From NCBI GenBank assembly GCA_934373235.1, contig CAKROW010000001.1, positions 62,001-126,000 on the forward strand: DNA of 64,000 nt, read 5' to 3'. The notes below the pieces were generated by a model. The model was not told the DNA's origin. It saw only the letters and a list, made by a program, of their open reading frames with translations, and made no database searches. The DNA comes from an uncultured Blautia sp. (GTDB lineage Bacteria > Bacillota > Clostridia > Lachnospirales > Lachnospiraceae). Positions 61,077-64,000 of this stretch are shown here, one piece after another. Made by a program: the position numbers and the translations under genes. Position 1 is the first letter of the stretch, and each line of letters opens with the position of its first letter.

Positions 61077-63278
61077 TTATTTATGCCACAGACTGATCTC
61101 CGTGATAACCGTATCATCCCACTGACTGCCCTTATATACATCATTAATGGTAAATTTCAGGTTAGTCGCTTTTACAGGCTGACTGAAAGTCACCACGTAC
61201 TCAGTCATATACTCATCAGGGAATGTGATGGTCCAACTGTTACTGTCCGCAATGATCTCCAGCGTTTTCGGTCTGTTATTTCCCCAGAAATACCTGTCTG
61301 TTTTCCAGTTTCCAAGCCGGAAGCTCATAGCCTCTATCTCATAAGTCTGTTTCAGGGTGTATGCCACATACTGTCCGATTCCCGGGCCATCCACGCCCTC
61401 CTGCCAGTTGGTCTGGTCATCCTCCCGGAAAAGATAAATAGGAAGGTTATCCGTATTATCCTGCTGGATCATGGAAGAAGAATCCGCTCCTGCCACATCA
61501 TCTTCTGTAAGCCTGATATAATTGTTGCGCACATAGTCCAGGCCTTCCGCATCAGTCTGAAGAACAGGCTCCGGAACTACAGTCGGAACAGGAGTGTCCG
61601 TTGGTGCAGGAGTTGCTGTCGCTTTGGCTGCTGCAGCTTTATCTTTTTTCCCGGATTCCTCAGTTTTCTTTTCTGAATCTGTTTTCTTCTCTGAGTCTGT
61701 TTTCTTCTCTGAGTCTGTCTTCTTTTTGGAAGCTGTTTCCACGGAATCCGATTTCGTATCCTTTTCTTTGGAGGCTGTCTCAGTATCCGTATCACCGGCG
61801 TTTTCATCTTTGGTATCTGTATCTTTGGTATCTGTTTCCTCAGTATCTGTAAAATCCTCATCCTCCGTATCGCTGTTATCTGCCTTTTCTGCTTTCTCCG
61901 GTACCGGAGTGGATGTTTCCACGGCTGCTGTCTTGGAGGATTCCGTCTCTGTTGTATCTGAAGAACTTCTGATCTGCTTTAACTGTAAAAGAATGACCAC
62001 AAGAAGCACTATGAGAAAAACACCAAGAACTCCGGCTATCACCTTAAGTCCCGTGTTGGAATTTTTCTTCCGGGGTACATTTCCCTGGCCCTGCATATAT
62101 GGATTTCCTGACCGGCCGTTTCCTGTATTTTCCGGATTTCTCACCGGCTGTCCTCCCTGAATATTCCTGCCTGGGATACTGCGGTTTGTATGTTCATGAG
62201 GATTTCCCTGGCTTCGGCCATTTCCTGTATTTCCCTGACCGCTGCCTGTCACATGTCCATGGCCCCTGCCTGAGTTATTTCCCAGGGAAGGATTCATTTT
62301 GAGCGGCCCACCCTCATACAGGGCACTGTACAGTTCCTCCATTGTCTGGAAACGGCCTTCTTTATAAACACTTAAACCTTTTTCCAGCACACGTTCCACT
62401 ACAGGCGGACATTCGATCCCGAATTCCGGAATAGGTTTCAGGTCATCCTGATGCTCCCTGTCCAGGGATTCCGGCGGGATCACCCCTGTGATACAACGGT
62501 ACATGGTAGCACAAAGGGCGTATACATCTGTCCAGGGGCCCTGTTCTCCATGAGTTCTGTACTGCTCTCCCGGTGCATAGCCACGCTTCAGTGTAATAGA
62601 AATACTTTTTCCGCTGGAAGAAACAAAATCTCTGGCACCTCCAAAATCCAGGAGCTTTACATTTCCATTATTGAGGAGCATGATATTATCCGGGCTGATA
62701 TCCCTGTGGATCAGATTACGCTGGTGTACTTTTCCCAGGGCAGCGATCAGCGGACGCATCATATCCAGTGTCTCCTGAACAGAAAGTCTGCCTCCCCGCT
62801 CTTTGAGATATGTTTTCAGATCTGTTCCGTCCACGTACTCCATAACAATGTAGGCAGTCTCGTTTTCCTTAAAGAATTCTTTTACCCGGACGATCTCCGG
62901 AATGTCGGTACATTTTGCCAGGTTTCTGGCCTCCCCGATAAACTTCTCCCGTCCTTTCTCAAAAAATTCCCTGGCATCTCCACCGCAGGACTGCACTGTA
63001 CTGGTCCTGCCTGAATCGCGGACAGCAAAACCGTTTGGATAGTACTCCTTGATCGCCACACGCATTTCAAGGTTCAGATCCATTCCTATGTATGTAATAC
63101 CGAAACCGCCCTCTCCGATAGCTTTACCTACCAGATATTTTCCGGCAAGTATGGAAAAAGGCTCCATATGGTGTACAGGTACCTGATATGTGGAAGGGTC
63201 AAACCCACAGTGCTCGCACACACCACCCGGGCTTCTTTTTTCCTTCATGCACTTGATACATAAATTTTCTATTTTCAT
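61077..63278 (-). CDS. Membrane Ser/Thr protein kinase with C-terminal extracellular domain
   Basis: A 733-residue protein. Residues 7-24 form a four-Cys zinc ribbon (Cys7, 10, 21, 24). The kinase domain (about 43-320) is complete: GEGGFG at 55-60, Lys77 in VAIK, HRD at 191-193, DFG at 211-213. A Gly/Asn-rich linker, one membrane helix (about 412-435), a long acidic Thr/Asp/Glu/Lys region with KKTDSE repeats, and a C-terminal beta-rich domain with TNWQEGVDGPGIGQYV follow; the last resembles the discoidin-like NADase-type glycan-binding domain. It probably senses the cell surface and signals inside. Its start overlaps the pseudokinase stop by 4 bp. Confidence 0.9.
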   Translation of the reverse strand: MKIENLCIKCMKEKRSPGGVCEHCGFDPSTYQVPVHHMEPFSILAGKYLVGKAIGEGGFGITYIGMDLNLEMRVAIKEYYPNGFAVRDSGRTSTVQSCGGDAREFFEKGREKFIGEARNLAKCTDIPEIVRVKEFFKENETAYIVMEYVDGTDLKTYLKERGGRLSVQETLDMMRPLIAALGKVHQRNLIHRDISPDNIMLLNNGNVKLLDFGGARDFVSSSGKSISITLKRGYAPGEQYRTHGEQGPWTDVYALCATMYRCITGVIPPESLDREHQDDLKPIPEFGIECPPVVERVLEKGLSVYKEGRFQTMEELYSALYEGGPLKMNPSLGNNSGRGHGHVTGSGQGNTGNGRSQGNPHEHTNRSIPGRNIQGGQPVRNPENTGNGRSGNPYMQGQGNVPRKKNSNTGLKVIAGVLGVFLIVLLVVILLQLKQIRSSSDTTETESSKTAAVETSTPVPEKAEKADNSDTEDEDFTDTEETDTKDTDTKDENAGDTDTETASKEKDTKSDSVETASKKKTDSEKKTDSEKKTDSEKKTEESGKKDKAAAAKATATPAPTDTPVPTVVPEPVLQTDAEGLDYVRNNYIRLTEDDVAGADSSSMIQQDNTDNLPIYLFREDDQTNWQEGVDGPGIGQYVAYTLKQTYEIEAMSFRLGNWKTDRYFWGNNRPKTLEIIADSNSWTITFPDEYMTEYVVTFSQPVKATNLKFTINDVYKGSQWDDTVITEISLWHK

Positions 63279-64000
63279 TTTCTCTTCCTCAAAAATATTG
63301 ATTTTCTTTTATATTTTTCCCCGAGAGCCTCCATCAGTTCCTGATCCAGTTTCTCCGGAATTTCTATCCCGTATTCCCACACAGAGGGAAGCCGTTCTTT
63401 TTTTTCTTCACGAAGGACTCCATAGGGCTCCTCTCCTGTTATCATCCGGTAAAAAACAGATGCCGTCTGAAAGCGGTCAATGTCCGGCCCGGGATTCACA
63501 GGCGGCTCCCTGTAGCTTACAGGTGCATATCTGCTCCAGAAAACCATATACCGGATAGAATCCATGTCACTGCCAAACCAGGCAGGATTCAAAAGACATA
63601 TCTCACCTTTGTCCGTGATAAAAATATTCTCCGGAGAAATATTGCCATGTACCATATTTCTCCTGTGAAATTCCTCCAGAATGCAGTTCACCTTTCCTCC
63701 GATCTCTTTTGCCAGTGGAAGCTCCAGCGGATTTTCTCTTTGCAGAAACTCCTGCAAAGTCATCCCGTCCACATATTCCAGTACATAATAGGCTGTATTA
63801 TTTTCCCTGAAACAGGAGATCCCCGGGATCACGCCTTTTATGCAGTCCGGATTCTGGAACCTGCTTGCCTGTACAAGAAACAGCTCATTAAGTCTGTCCC
63901 ACAAAGCTTCCTCTGCCAGAGGCTTCACAGTCAGTCCGTTCCCGTCTCTTTCTGAGATCTTTACCGGATACCATTCTCTGATAAAAACCTTTTTCTGCAT
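63275..64000 (-). CDS. Kinase-fold protein lacking catalytic residues (pseudokinase), cut by window edge
   Basis: At least 241 residues of a protein kinase-like fold. The beta3 Lys is replaced (VFIREWYP versus VAIKEYYP in the neighbour), HRD is HGN (MVHGNISPENIF) and DFG is NPA (LLNPAWFG). All three catalytic signatures are lost while the fold motifs and the Pro-Glu-Asn loop remain, so it is a pseudokinase. The Met at the right edge is probably internal because the glycine-rich loop is missing; the N-terminus lies outside. Its stop overlaps the start of the active kinase, which suggests a regulatory partnership. Confidence 0.85.
   Translation of the reverse strand: MQKKVFIREWYPVKISERDGNGLTVKPLAEEALWDRLNELFLVQASRFQNPDCIKGVIPGISCFRENNTAYYVLEYVDGMTLQEFLQRENPLELPLAKEIGGKVNCILEEFHRRNMVHGNISPENIFITDKGEICLLNPAWFGSDMDSIRYMVFWSRYAPVSYREPPVNPGPDIDRFQTASVFYRMITGEEPYGVLREEKKERLPSVWEYGIEIPEKLDQELMEALGEKYKRKSIFLRKRK

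Noticed and set aside
61640..61760. Short tandem DNA repeat near the kinase gene's middle
   Set aside because: It is the coding sequence of the KKTDSE repeats in the linker of the kinase, not a separate element.

Overview
The window looks like chromosome from an anaerobic, low-to-mid GC Firmicute, most likely a gut Lachnospiraceae (Blautia-like). The reasons are strong GGAGG ribosome sites, a fatty-acid operon with FabK instead of FabI and a fused AccD-AccA, a glycyl radical enzyme with its activase, B12 chemistry and ferredoxin-type oxidoreductases. No rRNA, tRNA, phage, insertion sequence or CRISPR array was recognised. Almost everything is on the minus strand in long operons.

Layout. 1-358: end-truncated GNAT acetyltransferase. 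664-15336: three minus-strand units, namely a five-gene peptide/nickel-type ABC operon, a second such ABC operon with its two ATPases fused, and a methyltransferase-deacylase-methyltransferase fusion followed by a LysR gene. All three promoters carry the same 13-bp C/G dyad directly upstream of the -35 box, so I infer one regulon. 15588-24106: mixed housekeeping genes (nth, an ogg-type glycosylase, an acyltransferase/esterase pair, BlaI/BlaR1-like pair, HD hydrolase, lone HicB, MarR). 24251-33235: fatty-acid synthesis operon fabH-fabK-fabD-fabG-fabF-accB-fabZ-accC-accDA with a FabT-like box at its promoter; no acyl carrier protein gene is present.

35605-51914 is the most interesting region. 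It holds two minus-strand operons. One carries an aminotransferase, two amino-acid permeases and a TSUP exporter. The other carries the matching ATPase and binding protein, an SDR, a MutL/GlmL-like protein, a glutamate-mutase-like B12 enzyme with fused B12 domain, a cytidylate-kinase-like protein, a DUF362 protein, a glycyl radical enzyme and activase, an AEC transporter and a D-2-hydroxyacid dehydrogenase. Both operons start at promoters with the same 13-nt box at the transcription start and a terminator-like hairpin in the leader. This looks like an uncharacterised anaerobic amino-acid (or amino-acid-like) catabolic pathway that joins B12-radical and glycyl-radical chemistry; its substrate cannot be read from the sequence.

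52087-64000: acylphosphatase, nitroreductase, LysR, a secreted serine hydrolase with a repeat insert plus an SH3-repeat protein, a DnaJ-type chaperone, a PfoR/EIIC-like membrane protein, a ferredoxin-type aldo/keto reductase, and an active Ser/Thr kinase overlapping a pseudokinase that runs off the right end. A 141-bp repeat occurs twice, 55 kb apart (5704 and 60879), with a compensatory stem change and an embedded micro-ORF.
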